The notes beneath the pieces were generated by a model. That model saw only the letters and a program-made list of their open reading frames with translations. It was not told where the DNA came from and did no database searches. From Hyalella azteca (lineage: Eukaryota; Arthropoda; Malacostraca; Amphipoda; Hyalellidae), in NCBI RefSeq assembly GCF_000764305.2, contig NW_025932737.1, positions 1 to 64,000 on the forward strand: 64,000 nt of DNA. The letters run 5' to 3'. A program made the translations under genes and the position numbers. Within the stretch, counting starts at the first letter, position 1; the number at the start of each line of letters is the position of its first letter. Positions 1 through 10,535 of the stretch are shown piece after piece.

Positions 1-950
1 ATGATGCATTCTCTGGCTTTGAGCTTGTTTTTCCCTGTCTTCACCCGATTAAAAACTTCATCCCAACGTATAGGTTACATTAGAGTTGGGGAAATGTGCA
101 AGTAATAGTCGCATAGCAGATTTCCCTCTTAAGTATGGCAGATATTGATTCGTGCGCTCTACCGCCGGATAAAAGTTGCATTAGGCTGAAGTGAACGGCT
201 GTACGTTCTGCTTAAAAGTTTGCGTTGATAAGTTACTCGCCGATAAGAGTTATAGCCAAGATGAAAGATTTAAGCTGCTAAATGAAACTCTTCGATTACT
301 CTACATGAAACTTTTCCAAGTACTGTGAATTATATTTGGAAAGTATTATTTATAGGGATAATTTTCAGTTAAAGTTTTCTATAAAGAATTACTGAGCATG
401 TGAAATGTTTCTATCGGTGACTTTATGCTCAGTAATTGAAAATATTAGAACTTGAACTTACCTCTCACATAGTTATTTCCTATCATTTGATTCATATTTT
501 TATAGGCATCTGCGCTCGATAGAGCTACGTCTGCTGTTAAAAAACTGATGATCATATGCGTGATTCTTGATTATTACTGCAAGTTTGCTAGGCTCTTTCG
601 ATATTAAACCGACTCCAACAGACTTATTGGCTTTTCAGCCTTCAAAATATACTTTGGATGCGATGTCTAAGTTTTGACAACTAAATATCTAGCGCCCTGA
701 GTTCGGTCCACGGATACCGATGACGTTGAGAAATTTGATGGCTAACTGACGAAGTTTTGCGATGATGGGACACCTGGAATTGTCCTCCTAATAATTTTAA
801 GCGCAGTTCAGTATCAACGTAGAAAATTTGGCCTTGACCTTTCATTGTAACTACTTATGTTTAATAGTTAAAGTTATATCTAATGTTGGCGGACTGTGCA
901 TGATATATTTTAATTTTCAACACATAATTCAAAGTTCGTTCGTTCTCAAC
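1..950. other. AT-rich sequence, no gene seen
   Basis: I see no convincing exon, RNA gene or repeat in this stretch. If the PAN-like exon at 951-1086 is real, this is the start of its downstream intron on the minus strand. Confidence 0.5.
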
Positions 951-1086
951 CGTTGAGGTAGCAGGTGCTGAGTGCGGTAGAGTGGCAGAAGGCTGAGCAG
1001 GTCGAATTCGCATGGCACTCTCGAGCACACGCCATTTGACGTTGTTGGAAAAAGCATTTTCCACATGCTTCATTAAGCTTAAATAT
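951..1086 (-). CDS. PAN/apple-like domain exon (partial gene)
   Basis: Read on the minus strand in the frame ending at 952, this stretch gives 45 codons rich in cysteine, including ACGKCFF, MACARECHANSTCSAFC and STCYLN. The pattern CA..C..N..C.aF.......CYL is that of PAN/apple domains, extracellular adhesion or ligand-binding modules. The exon ends AAC G followed by GTTGAG, a usable donor, and the frame meets a TGA two bases into the intron. The acceptor is ambiguous. A CAG at 1087-1089 gives a phase 0 start at 1086; an AAG five bases further out gives a phase 1 start at 1091, which would match the phase 1 end of the sushi-type gene at 10271. It is on the same strand as that gene and may be its continuation across an intron of about 9 kb, or part of another gene. 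It is not the longest frame here. The family call rests on the cysteine pattern alone. Confidence 0.5.
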
Positions 1087-1091
1087 CTGGA

Positions 1092-4000
1092 CTTGTTTTG
1101 TGTTGTTAAATTAGTAAACGGAAACTGTTGGTTGTTGGGAGGATAGCCGGAGAATCAGTTGGAAGAGACACGTGGCCCCGAATACACAGATTACTATAGC
1201 ATCCTGATACGCTAGCCTTTTACGTGTCCAGTGTACGAACTATTTAATCAATAAGCTATAGTCCTAAATGAACTTCCGTTGTGCCAATTCGTGATTAATT
1301 GTATTAACCAACTTCGTGAATAAAGTTATTGAACTTAAACGTCTACAAGTGCCCTTTCCAAATTCGTGGTTAATTATAGAATCAACAGTTAAACAACGCA
1401 ATGTACTAAAGAACGATCACTATAGGCCTACATATATGCGGTGCCTCAGCTGATGCGGCAGCTGACAGGCCTGACAACGTTCAAATGAAAAAATTTATAA
1501 AGCATTATCTTGACCTAGTTAATCAACAATTTTGGTAAAAAATATTTCAATTAAAAATTAAAGAGTCCACTTAAGTCTTTGTACATTTCTAAAAAAGTTA
1601 TTCTTGTAAAGGCTTAATAATTCAGTATTAATTAAGAGCAACATCACCGAAAATGAAAATTTTGGCTTCAGTTATTTTTCAATTCGTTTTGAAAGTGTCT
1701 GCTGTACACGAAATAATGGGATTCTGTTTTTGATCATGTCACCTTGGCTGTTAAGGACAGCTTTGAAAAGAAGTTTCTAAACAAGCTTCTTCGACTGCTG
1801 TGAAACTCATTCCTTCATTACTCAAAATTGCTCCCTAACTTAATGAGCTTAATTAAACTTAAAATTGCTCCGGAACTTAATAGGCATGAAGTTATCAAGA
1901 TTTTCAAGTTGACGAGCATGTTTTCGCTTGTTGGCTTTGTATTTGTAACGCTCTGTAAATTGTCTTTAAAAATTGTCATTAAATTGTCTTTAAATTTTCC
2001 GATCCCTCAGCAGCCTATCTGAATTTTTTTGTGTTCTTGTTCAATAATTTTTTTTAAACATCCTGTTAAATTTATTGTCGATGCTGAAGTTACTTTGCTG
2101 TTTTCGGCACACTACAGTAATCCAAAACCATTTTACGTGATATCTGAAAAAATGCCGGAATTTACATGAAAAGACATGGTGTTTTTTTTAATATGATTAA
2201 TTGCCGACTTAAGTGACCAAAAATTTTTAAACATTTGCCCCGGAACCAATTTCAATTCATCGGTCAAACAAATATTAATCTTTTATGGTTAAACTGCGGC
2301 TGAAAAATTCCATATATAAATGAAAAATTTACTACTTAATCAATAACTTCAGAACCTCTTTATTATTTACTTAAACTGAATAGAAATTTATCATTAATCC
2401 TAATAAATGAGCCAGCATTGTTACAGAAAACCTACTGTTGTCTTAGTCCCCAATTTTATTAACAGGCAGAACAACGCAAACCTATTGCACCCCCTTTAGT
2501 GAACGCGGCAAAGAGAACAATAGAGATTACATAAATGGGAACACCGCAGAACGCACCTTTTTCACACCTACTAGAAGAAGTAGCAGTGATAATCAGGTAA
2601 GGTGTGAATATTAACTATGCAAAATAACTTGATGAAAAAATCTACATATATATATATATATAAAACCGAAATTAACAAGATAGAAGAATAGAACGGACAC
2701 AGCAAGTGATGTTCACTCATAACAACAGCAATTATACGTGACTACCAGATTACTAGTATATAGGCTGGACCAAAGCTAGCCTACTTCAGCCTACACGCAG
2801 ACGTTTTTTACCTGTTAATAAAATTGAAGACTGTGACAGCAGTTGGATTTCTTGTAACAATGCTGCCTCATTTATTAGGATTTATGAAAAATTGCTAATC
2901 AGTTTAACTATATAATATGGAGGTTCTAAAGTTATTAATTAGGATGTAAAATATTCATAATTATATGGAATTTTTCCGCCGTAGTTGTACCATAAAAGAT
3001 TAATGAATGTTTGCCTAAATTTGATGCACCGAAGTAAAAAATATGACGGGCCCGATAGCTATTATGAGTCACTCATGTCGAGAGCTTGAGCAAATTTTTT
3101 TATCATCATTCATAAAGATAATTTGACAGTCTCTGTGACACTGTTCCCGATGATAAACCTCCTAGAGCATGCATTGGGTTTCGTTTATAAATGAGAATGA
3201 CGTTTGATTATAACCCCAAAGCATCAACCTAAAATGAAGACACTCTCCCTAGGCCATTTCTCAAAGTAGTAATGAAAGACAATGAGATTGCCTTACCACC
3301 GCTGCCAACGATGTCAAATTGTATCGTTGGTTTACGCAATTAATTACAAAGAAATTCACAGCTCTTCTCATGTGTGGGCTCATTTGGGGCAGAAAAGATG
3401 AACGAATGCAAAAAATTACTATATCATCTATTTTTTACTGGGACTTAAGAGAAAAAAATTTATTCTGAGTATGACGGAAAAACAAAAATTTTGACGAGAA
3501 GAAAGGATTAAACGAAATTCAAGTTTTCATTTGAGTAGGGTTCGATAGAATTTAATTATTCTATAATAATGTGTTTGTATACACGACAAAAGTTATGGTA
3601 CATTTGCATTATTATTTCATTGGTACATTGGCATTATACTGATTATTTGCATTTCGCGTACAGAATTCGAAGCAACTACGTACAGCAAGCTTCGTTTACC
3701 AATCAACCACATTAGAAAAAAATCGCAGAAAAGTCGAAAAATTAGCAATCTCATTATTTTTTTTTATAAATTCGATCGTTTTAGAATTTCCAAGCGCTCT
3801 AGGTAAAGAATAATAAGCAATAAATACAAAACTTATTGTATGAGTAATTTTGTATTGCCTCACATGCCAAAATCAATTTTTAGAAAGGAGGTCATTTTTT
3901 CGGTGCATGATTGGAGGTCCGTAAAATCAAACAAGTCCTTATTATTTGTAAATACAGCGGAAAATTTCTTCACTGAAACTGGCATGCAATTTTCTACCAT

Positions 4001-4175
4001 TATAGCTCTATGTAAAACGGACGTCTGCTAATTTCGGCTGATATTTTGGAGTAGGAATGATGCATTTTCATGATTGCGAACCAAGACTCGCATCTTTTTA
4101 CTCTTTTCAGCACTGCTAGTTTCCATTTAATCGGCCAAATCAGTCTTTCGCACGTGATGATCAGCTTTGCGAGGC
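1092..4175. other. AT-rich sequence with a short TA microsatellite
   Basis: No exon or element recognised. A (TA)n run lies at about 2645-2662. The small open frames here are AT-rich and lack splice sites or recognisable motifs. Confidence 0.5.
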
Positions 4176-5144
4176 CTAGGCAAAGATCTGTCTTGCTGCT
4201 ACTCGGGTAGAAATTTCCAGAGCCTTACCGTAGAAGGGACAGCGAGGAGATGATGCTGGGTGAGGGCCCTTGCATGAAGCGCATCTTGGACTGTCAGCCT
4301 TGCAGTTCTGTACAACATGGTCGGTTGCTGAGCATCGGGCACGGACTACTCGTCTTCTACACGATATGGAGCCATGACCATACCTCTGGCAGCCGTAGCA
4401 GCGGGGCGGAGGCGCGAGGTAGGAGTGGACCGTAAGTGAGACGTTGTGGAGGAATATTTTGTCTGGCACCGCAGTGGAACATTCAATTGCGATCCGCATT
4501 GATAGAAAAGGGCTGTTTTGGGGGTCTACCACAACGTGGCTTGGATATAACTTTTTTACTGATAGGATTCTATTCGCATTTTGGCTAGAGGGCAAGGAGA
4601 GCTGAGCCTTTAATTCTTCTGGCGAGAATCCTAGAAGTGACTTGTCTTCCATGTCCGTTAAATCGAACACGACTTCTCCTTGATATGGCGATGGGGCTTT
4701 AGGTATGCGCAGAATGTATTTTATTCCACCTTGTTCGTGGACTGCTAGCTCTGGGTTGGCCAGGCGCTCTGCATTGGTGGCAGATGTCTTACCTGTGATC
4801 AGTGTGCCTTTGGCATTGCGGTGAAGGCTGTCCGGTTCCAAGAGTTTCAGGGCAGGCCAGTTTGTGGAAATTTGGGCGTAGAAATTGAAAGGCAGAGCTT
4901 TCTTGTCCTCTCTTAACAGAAGGCAGGTGACAGAGTCAGGCTTTTCTACTGTTGCGTGTCGTTGCAGGTTGCTAGTTGGTAATGGTTCGGTTGAGTAGAT
5001 GGGTTTGGAGTGTAGTCTTGGCTTCTTGGTTTTTGCAGGTCTTCCGATCACCGGCGAGTCTGAAGGGAAGCCGTCGAATTCTGCTAAATCGGAGATGTTT
5101 TCGCTAAATGGGTCTACTGACATTCCTGCTGAAGACTCAGCCAT
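4176..5144 (-). CDS. Retrotransposon ORF1, gag-like CCHC zinc-knuckle protein
   Basis: This 322-residue frame opens with ATG (MAESSAGMS) after the leader and runs uninterrupted. Its C-terminal third carries CCHC knuckles typical of Jockey-clade ORF1 proteins, which bind element RNA. The first is CYGCQRYGHGSISC (C-X2-C-X4-H-X4-C) near residue 250. The second is ARCSATDHVVQNC, whose expected first cysteine is replaced by arginine. The third is CASCKGPHPASSPRC near residue 290. The middle part has the mixed alpha/beta look of the ORF1 RNA-recognition region. Length is on the short side for the family. The intact frame suggests fairly recent insertion, while the lost knuckle cysteine and missing ORF2 argue it is not autonomous. 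The retroelement call is confident; assignment to Jockey rather than a sister clade is less so. Confidence 0.85.
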   Translation of the reverse strand: MAESSAGMSVDPFSENISDLAEFDGFPSDSPVIGRPAKTKKPRLHSKPIYSTEPLPTSNLQRHATVEKPDSVTCLLLREDKKALPFNFYAQISTNWPALKLLEPDSLHRNAKGTLITGKTSATNAERLANPELAVHEQGGIKYILRIPKAPSPYQGEVVFDLTDMEDKSLLGFSPEELKAQLSLPSSQNANRILSVKKLYPSHVVVDPQNSPFLSMRIAIECSTAVPDKIFLHNVSLTVHSYLAPPPRCYGCQRYGHGSISCRRRVVRARCSATDHVVQNCKADSPRCASCKGPHPASSPRCPFYGKALEISTRVAARQIFA

Positions 5145-5350
5145 ATTTTCAGCCGTTACACTGAACTACCTAAACTGAAAAGATTTTCGGGTAAGCACGA
5201 TAGCACAGACACAGACACGTGTTTCTTCCACCACCTCAAGATTCGCTCAAATGGCAAATGGTGGTCCAGCTGTTACTCAACTTCACGTTTTCAACTACTT
5301 ATACTCACAGGGACGAAATCAGCTGTGCAAGGGAGGGTGAAAGCTAAGCG
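4176..5350 (-). mobile_element. Jockey-like non-LTR retrotransposon, 5' part only
   Basis: The element includes an ORF1 (4176-5144) and about 200 bp of GC-richer leader upstream, with several pyrimidine-rich stretches. No endonuclease or reverse transcriptase ORF follows below 4176, so the copy stops at or just after ORF1. Non-LTR copies usually lose the 5' end, so retention of the 5' end with loss of the 3' end is unusual. It may mark a later deletion or an assembly break. The 5' boundary is approximate. Confidence 0.7.
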
Positions 5351-6189
5351 TTGCCAACATTAATACTTCAGAGGTATTTTTGTCAGTTCTACAACGGCTG
5401 ATTTCAAATAGTCAACCAAGAAAATTTTCATCAATAAATAAGCATAATTTCAAACCTTATATGAAAATATTCCTGATAAACCTCTTATTTTACGATTAGC
5501 TTGTTACGAAATAAGTTCGATAGCGGCAGCCCTCATTTTTCTTAATTAAATGTTTTTAAGTCTTCGTCAGACCATAGATTTCACAATAAGGACACCGCTT
5601 GACCCATGTGGTAGGAGTTTCAAATCTTCGCTGGATTACTTTACAGTAAACCTTTTTTAAATTAACAAATAATGACCTTAAAAGGGCCCGTGTAGGGGCC
5701 ACAGTTTGGAAACCATTGAGCTAATCAGTTGAGGTTTAAAACGTTTTGAGCTCGATAATATGATCTTCTGACACAATTATAGGCACTAAGCTAACTGTAG
5801 ATATCCCAATGATCTGGATTTCACCATTTTGACACACTGATAGTCACTATACTACCTCGAAATATCCCGAAGATCAAGAAGGTGATATCGCACATGGTGC
5901 AGAATATGAGTGCACGATGTTATCCTATCCTGTACGACCTACGGTCAGTGCCAAATTACTCGGTTATATGTTGAAAAACTGAACAATTAGCCCACCTCGC
6001 GAAATGGGAATATCAAATAGCACTCTTGCACTCTAACTGTGCGTGCTTGACGGCATTGTTTTAAGAGATTTGAGCCAATTTTCCTTTGACCGGACCTTTT
6101 CAAGACTGACGATAGTTTGAAATAGCTACGTCCACCGGTTTCGATATGGTGCTAGGCATTTCGAGTCTGAACATATATTTTTACATAGC
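5351..6189. other. Intergenic or intronic, no gene seen
   Basis: No exon, repeat or element recognised between the two retrotransposon copies. Confidence 0.45.
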
Positions 6190-7850
6190 ATTATCTAGTT
6201 TGTTCTTGAATGCGTTTACACTCGAAGCGTTATCGATGTAATCAAGGAGGCTGTTCCACATGTCGGTGACTCGAAGCGAGAAGAAATGTTGTCGCGTGAA
6301 TGAGTTGCTACGCAGTTTTTAGCGTATTTTCTCATTAATGGAAAAGGGCACTATTGTACTCGTCATGTCCGTCAATCTGTCTGTCCATCCGTCCGTCCGT
6401 GACCACGTTTTCGTCGACGAGAAAATGCGCTCTCTGTACCCACAGCAGTGAGTACTGAGTTATATTTTTAACTTTACAGTCGTGGCCCCTGGGCTAGTGT
6501 TGGTTCTTGTTTCCAATTCTAGTAATCCTTCGGGGACCTTGTATAAACCATGAGTATTTCTTGTATACTTCAAGTTCAATGAGGTCCCCGCGCAGACGTC
6601 AATAACAGAGGCTTGGAAGCTTCATAATCTACAATCTTTCTTCATAGTACTTGCCCTTCAAGCCTATAATTATCCTTGTTGCACGTCTTTGAAATTTCTC
6701 TATTAATTTTTTGTCCTTTTCAAGTCTCGGTGACCACACGGCGTTTCCAAACTCTAGGTTCGGGCGCACGACAGCAGCAAACAACTGCTTCATCGCTTCT
6801 GCATCTAGGAACTCGTATGATCGTCTAATTAGTCCAAGTAGTTTTTTGGATTTATTAGCTTGCGTTTCAACATGTTTAGAAAATTTCAGCTCCTTGTCGA
6901 CATAAACTCACAAATCTTTTCCCACACTAGGGTTTTCAATCATGACTCTTGTTGGAACCATGTCTTCTTATATTGTAATCTTGCTGTTCATTGTTCTTCT
7001 CGAAGTGAAGTACTTTGCACTTGTCCGCATTAAAACGACGCCGCCACGTATGAGCCCAGTTAACTAAACTGCCAAGATCATGTTGCAATTGCGCTTTATT
7101 TGACGCATCCTTCACTGTATTGTAAACTTTTGTGTCGTCGGCAAACATCTAGCACACGCTGGACACTACTTCTGGCAGATCGTTTATAGAAGCAACGAAC
7201 AAAATAGGCCCACTAACGCTTACCTGTGGCACGCCACAGCGCACTGATGACCAATCTGACACGGTTCCGTTTAATACTGTTATTACGTTGTCGTTAACCT
7301 ACTAGAAAAATTCTCATCCATTCAAGTACGTTCCCCTCCATTCCCAAAGACTTCACTTTACGCGACAGTCGCCCATGCAGAACACTGTCAAATGCTTTGG
7401 CAAAATCGAGGTACAATGCATCCATTGGCTCCCCTTCGTCCAACAAGCGAGTCCAATCATTCAATATAGATAAGAGGCTACTGTGCAGGATATACCGTCA
7501 ATAATGCCATGTTGACAGTCTGATAGGAGATGGTGAACAGTCAAGAGATCGAAAATCCTATCCTCACAACAGATTCCATTACCTTACAAACAACACTTGT
7601 CAGACTGACAAGGCGATAGTTACCGGGGCTCCTCTTGTCACCTTTTTAGAACCTCTTCTTCGTGTATTTCAAAACCTGTTAACTTTGAGCCGACTGGGCG
7701 GTCCTCAATATCTGGAATACTGTTCAAGTCCTCATCTGTGAACAGGCTGCTAAAGATGTGATTAATTAAGAACGTTAGCCTTTCATCCGAGGATACTTTT
7801 CGTTGGTCTACTTTCAGATCATTTGTCTTATACTTCCAACTAGCGTACAA
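6190..7850 (-). pseudogene. Decayed CR1/Jockey-type reverse transcriptase, 5'-truncated
   Basis: Read on the minus strand, successive frames give parts of a non-LTR pol. At 7850-7638 lies the pre-RT region (NHIFSSLFTDEDLNSIPDI through EVLKR). At about 7430-7370 is an RT segment with LYLDFAKAFDSV. Near 7210 is GPILFV followed by a degraded INDLPEVV. At 7148-6936 is MFADDTKVY with the catalytic FADD retained, followed by LGSLVNWAHTW. Near 6710-6600 is the C-terminal FQRRATRII region, and near 6300-6200 a block resembling FSLRVTDMWNSL. Frameshifts and stops separate these pieces, so it cannot be active. A dispersed repeat (6321-6472) sits inside the C-terminal part, a nested insertion. The 5' end is lost near 7850, the usual truncation for this class. 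Confidence 0.8.
6321..6472 (+). repeat. Palindrome-containing dispersed repeat, copy 1
   Basis: This is one of three copies in the window. Landmarks in order are AGCGTATTTTCTCATT, a (GTCCGTCT)-like tract, the palindromic core TCGTCGACGA, ATGCGCTCTCTGT, CAGTGAGTACTGAG and GTTATATTTTT. It splits the C-terminal part of the RT pseudogene, so it is younger than that element. Confidence 0.75.
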
Positions 7851-9769
7851 AAAGAAGGCTTTCGGGCCTTCTGTCTCTCTAGCAAGCTATAAAAACTCTA
7901 ACGACGACAAAAATCTGCGGCGACAAATGGGCCAATTAGTGCCGTAGCCAAAAGGTGTTGGCGCCAATAGTGGGCCAATTCAACGCCAACACCTTCATTA
8001 TCATTGCCATCCACTCGTCTCTAGACCCAACAACAAAGCGGTCCTATTTGCTCGTACTCGCTTTCCACGCTTATCTTTCGGCCCCTAACGTTTATAATTC
8101 CTCCTCACTTTATATGAATGGAGGATAGTGAAAAGGGTTGAATAGAGAGAGAGAAGGTTTATTGAGTAATTAGGGCTATACAATGTATGTACACGGAAGT
8201 TTTGGAAATATCTGAACGCTGACGTTAGAATCAACACTGGACAATTTAATACTATTGGAGCAAGAGAAGAATGATTATGTTATAAGCTAGGAAACATCTA
8301 AAGTTTGGATACTTGATTTAGTTGTAACAGAGGTTCATGATTTCGAATTATTCTAATTGTGAGCTGATAATAAAAAGTAATAATTAGCTCAAAAACAAAA
8401 ATTTTGGTGAAGGTTTTAGTTTTAAGAGGAGAATGTTTTACTAAATATGATTTAAAAATAACTATCAACTAAACACGGCATCGATTTTCACACTCCTAGG
8501 AGTGAGGTGACACGCATCATTAGAGTTACTCAGTTACACAGAGCTGTAACTGACGTCCAAAGGGGTAAGATTGTACAAACTTATTGCTTAAAAATCAATA
8601 TCAAGAGAATCTAAATAACTAATTAAATTTAAACGTGGTAGCGCAGCTCTTGCAAAATGGCGTCTGAAATAAACAATTATTTATTTATCAACCACAATAA
8701 AGAATGTAAACGACTTCTTCATTCATATTAGTTAGATATATTATGCTGTTTTACTTTATAGGAGTGAAATAATCTAGCATTTTTAGACAAATCCAAAGTA
8801 ATTTTCACCATTCTAGAAGATAAATGTTATAAAAATAGTTTTTTTTAAGCAACAATACCAGAAATGTACTGGCTTATACTGCGACCAATTTACAAGATTA
8901 AAATTTTCAACATCAACCTCAAATAATTAAAATATATTGCACATCCGTCAGAAAACGAGCGCTATCATGAAGCTAAGAGGTAACAAACGTGTTGACGACT
9001 ATAGCATTGGACGGAAGGATATATCATATGGATCATTTTTGGCATGAAAAAACGCATCATCCATCGTCCTAAGATTTTTCATTGAAATGAGCAAATAATT
9101 CATAACATGGATATATTTATTTCTCCGTCACACGTAACGCTCCAACGGTGCTATTGTTTTGGATTGATTCAGTTTTTGTGAAGGTATGTTTGAAAATCAA
9201 CGACATCATATGGAGAAAAATTAATTAAATTAATGTATGGATCATAAGTAGTGGCTAGTTTTTAATATTTTTTCAACGAAATTTTTAACAATGGTAAAAA
9301 TTGGTTTCGGGAAATTAATCGGATGATGTAGTTCTTTTGGCGCTGACATCTGCTGTCAGGTGACATCTGTGGAGTGTGGCATCTGTTTCCAGGTGCCATC
9401 TGTTGCCAGGTGACAAGTCTCTCTAGACGGCGTTGTCGCAAGGGCCACCGGGTGGACACAAAACTGTAACAGGAATGCAAATTAAAATCAAAAGGGCACA
9501 AACTACAGATTGGGGGTCGAAAATCAGGATCATCGGCAACAACATCAGAAATATAGTGGACCAGAGAAAATATGAACAACCCGTCGAAGTTGTATTCAAG
9601 GAAAGCTACTGAAACAACTCTCCCACAAGACTACAGGTGAGGCTCGGGAACTGGCTCTGTTTCCGAAACATAGTGTGAACTATAGAAACTTAGATACTTG
9701 ATACCAGTCTTAGTTTTTGAGGCCCAGCAGAGCTTGGAAGAAGATCTCAATTCCTTGACAGTGAGAGTC
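7851..9769. other. No gene; one hairpin and short repeats
   Basis: A stem with 10 bp perfect arms (GGTGTTGGCG / CGCCAACACC, 20 nt loop) lies at 7954-7993. Short imperfect 17-18 bp repeats built on GACATCTG and CAGGTG run from about 9345 to 9415. No exon was recognised. Confidence 0.45.
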
Positions 9770-10280
9770 ATTAAACTTACAGCAGTGGCCAAGACTAAGC
9801 CTAAGCCTATCTTGCGAGTCAGCGCGTTTCAAAGACGACGTTACAACGCTTTTGAAATTCGGGAAGCTTGGAACTAACAGCAGTTGCATTGAAGATGAGA
9901 ACTGAAATACGCTTGAGTTACAAGTCGGCAAGCATGGAACCAACCGTAGTTGCCAATGCATAATTATGGAACTCACTGTAGTTGGCAAAAAAGGTAATTC
10001 TAGAACTCACCGCAGTTGCCAAGAATGTAATTCTAGAACTCACCACAGTTGCCAAGACGTTAATTCTGGAACTCACCGCAGTTGTATTTTACCTAATTTT
10101 GTACTCACCGCAGTTGCCAAGAATGTAATTCTTGAACTCACAGCAGTTGCCAATGCACGATAATTGAACTCACCGCAGTTGCCAAGAATGTAATTCTAGA
10201 ACTCTCAGCAGTTGCCAATGCACGATAATTGAGCTCACCGCAGTTGCCAATGCACGATAATTGAACTCACCGCAGTTGCC
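9770..10280. repeat. Tandem array (~33 bp) made of an exon end plus its 5' splice site
   Basis: Units of 32-34 bp carry AACTCACCGCAGTTGCC. On the minus strand this reads GGCAACTGCG followed by GTGAGTT, that is, the last 10 bases of exon 5 plus its donor. Copies run from the true donor at 10271 down to about 9960, with degenerate ones to about 9770. Intact GTGAG cores follow candidate exon ends at 10271, 10239, 10174, 10142, 10109, 10077, 10044, 10011 and 9977. The copy near 10206 has lost the core. Confidence 0.85.
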
Positions 10281-10535
10281 AAGACGGTAAGCATGACCGT
10301 CGGGACAGGAGTGGCAGCACAGCATGGGCTCCGCCTTGTACTGGCTGTTGACGGTGGTGGGGAGGACGAGCTCGATGTTGTCGTAGTCGATGAGCGTCAT
10401 GAAGGCGTTGTCTTGGTTCACTGTAAGCACGGCTTCCTTCACGAGGTCAATGAAGCCAGACTGGTCGGTGATGTTGTACACGGGAGTGTCGATCGTGATG
10501 ATCACCTCGCTCAACTTATTGCCAGCCGCATCCGC
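10271..10535 (-). CDS. Sushi-type secreted protein, exon 5 (last found)
   Basis: This exon is 265 nt, or 88 codons plus one base (phase 0 in, phase 1 out). The acceptor is TCTGGCAG before GCG GAT GCG; the donor is GCG followed by GTGAGTTC. The encoded segment starts ADAAGNKLSEVIITIDTP, contains one N-glycosylation sequon (NIT) and ends in MLCCHSCPDGHAYRLGNC. The SCPDG...C end resembles the start of the Cys-rich ephrin-receptor-like (GCC2/GCC3) repeats found after sushi modules in SVEP1-type proteins; this is family knowledge, not proof. The conserved-looking coding sequence ends exactly where the splice-site array begins. If the donor is skipped, the frame stays open about 34 codons to a TGA at 10170. 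The next exon was not found; the PAN-like exon at 951-1086 has a compatible phase. Confidence 0.75.

Noticed and set aside
480..760. Possible gypsy-type RT remnant (VILDYYCKFARLF)
   Set aside because: One weak phrase resembles the GLxxYYRxF region, but nothing before or after supports it.
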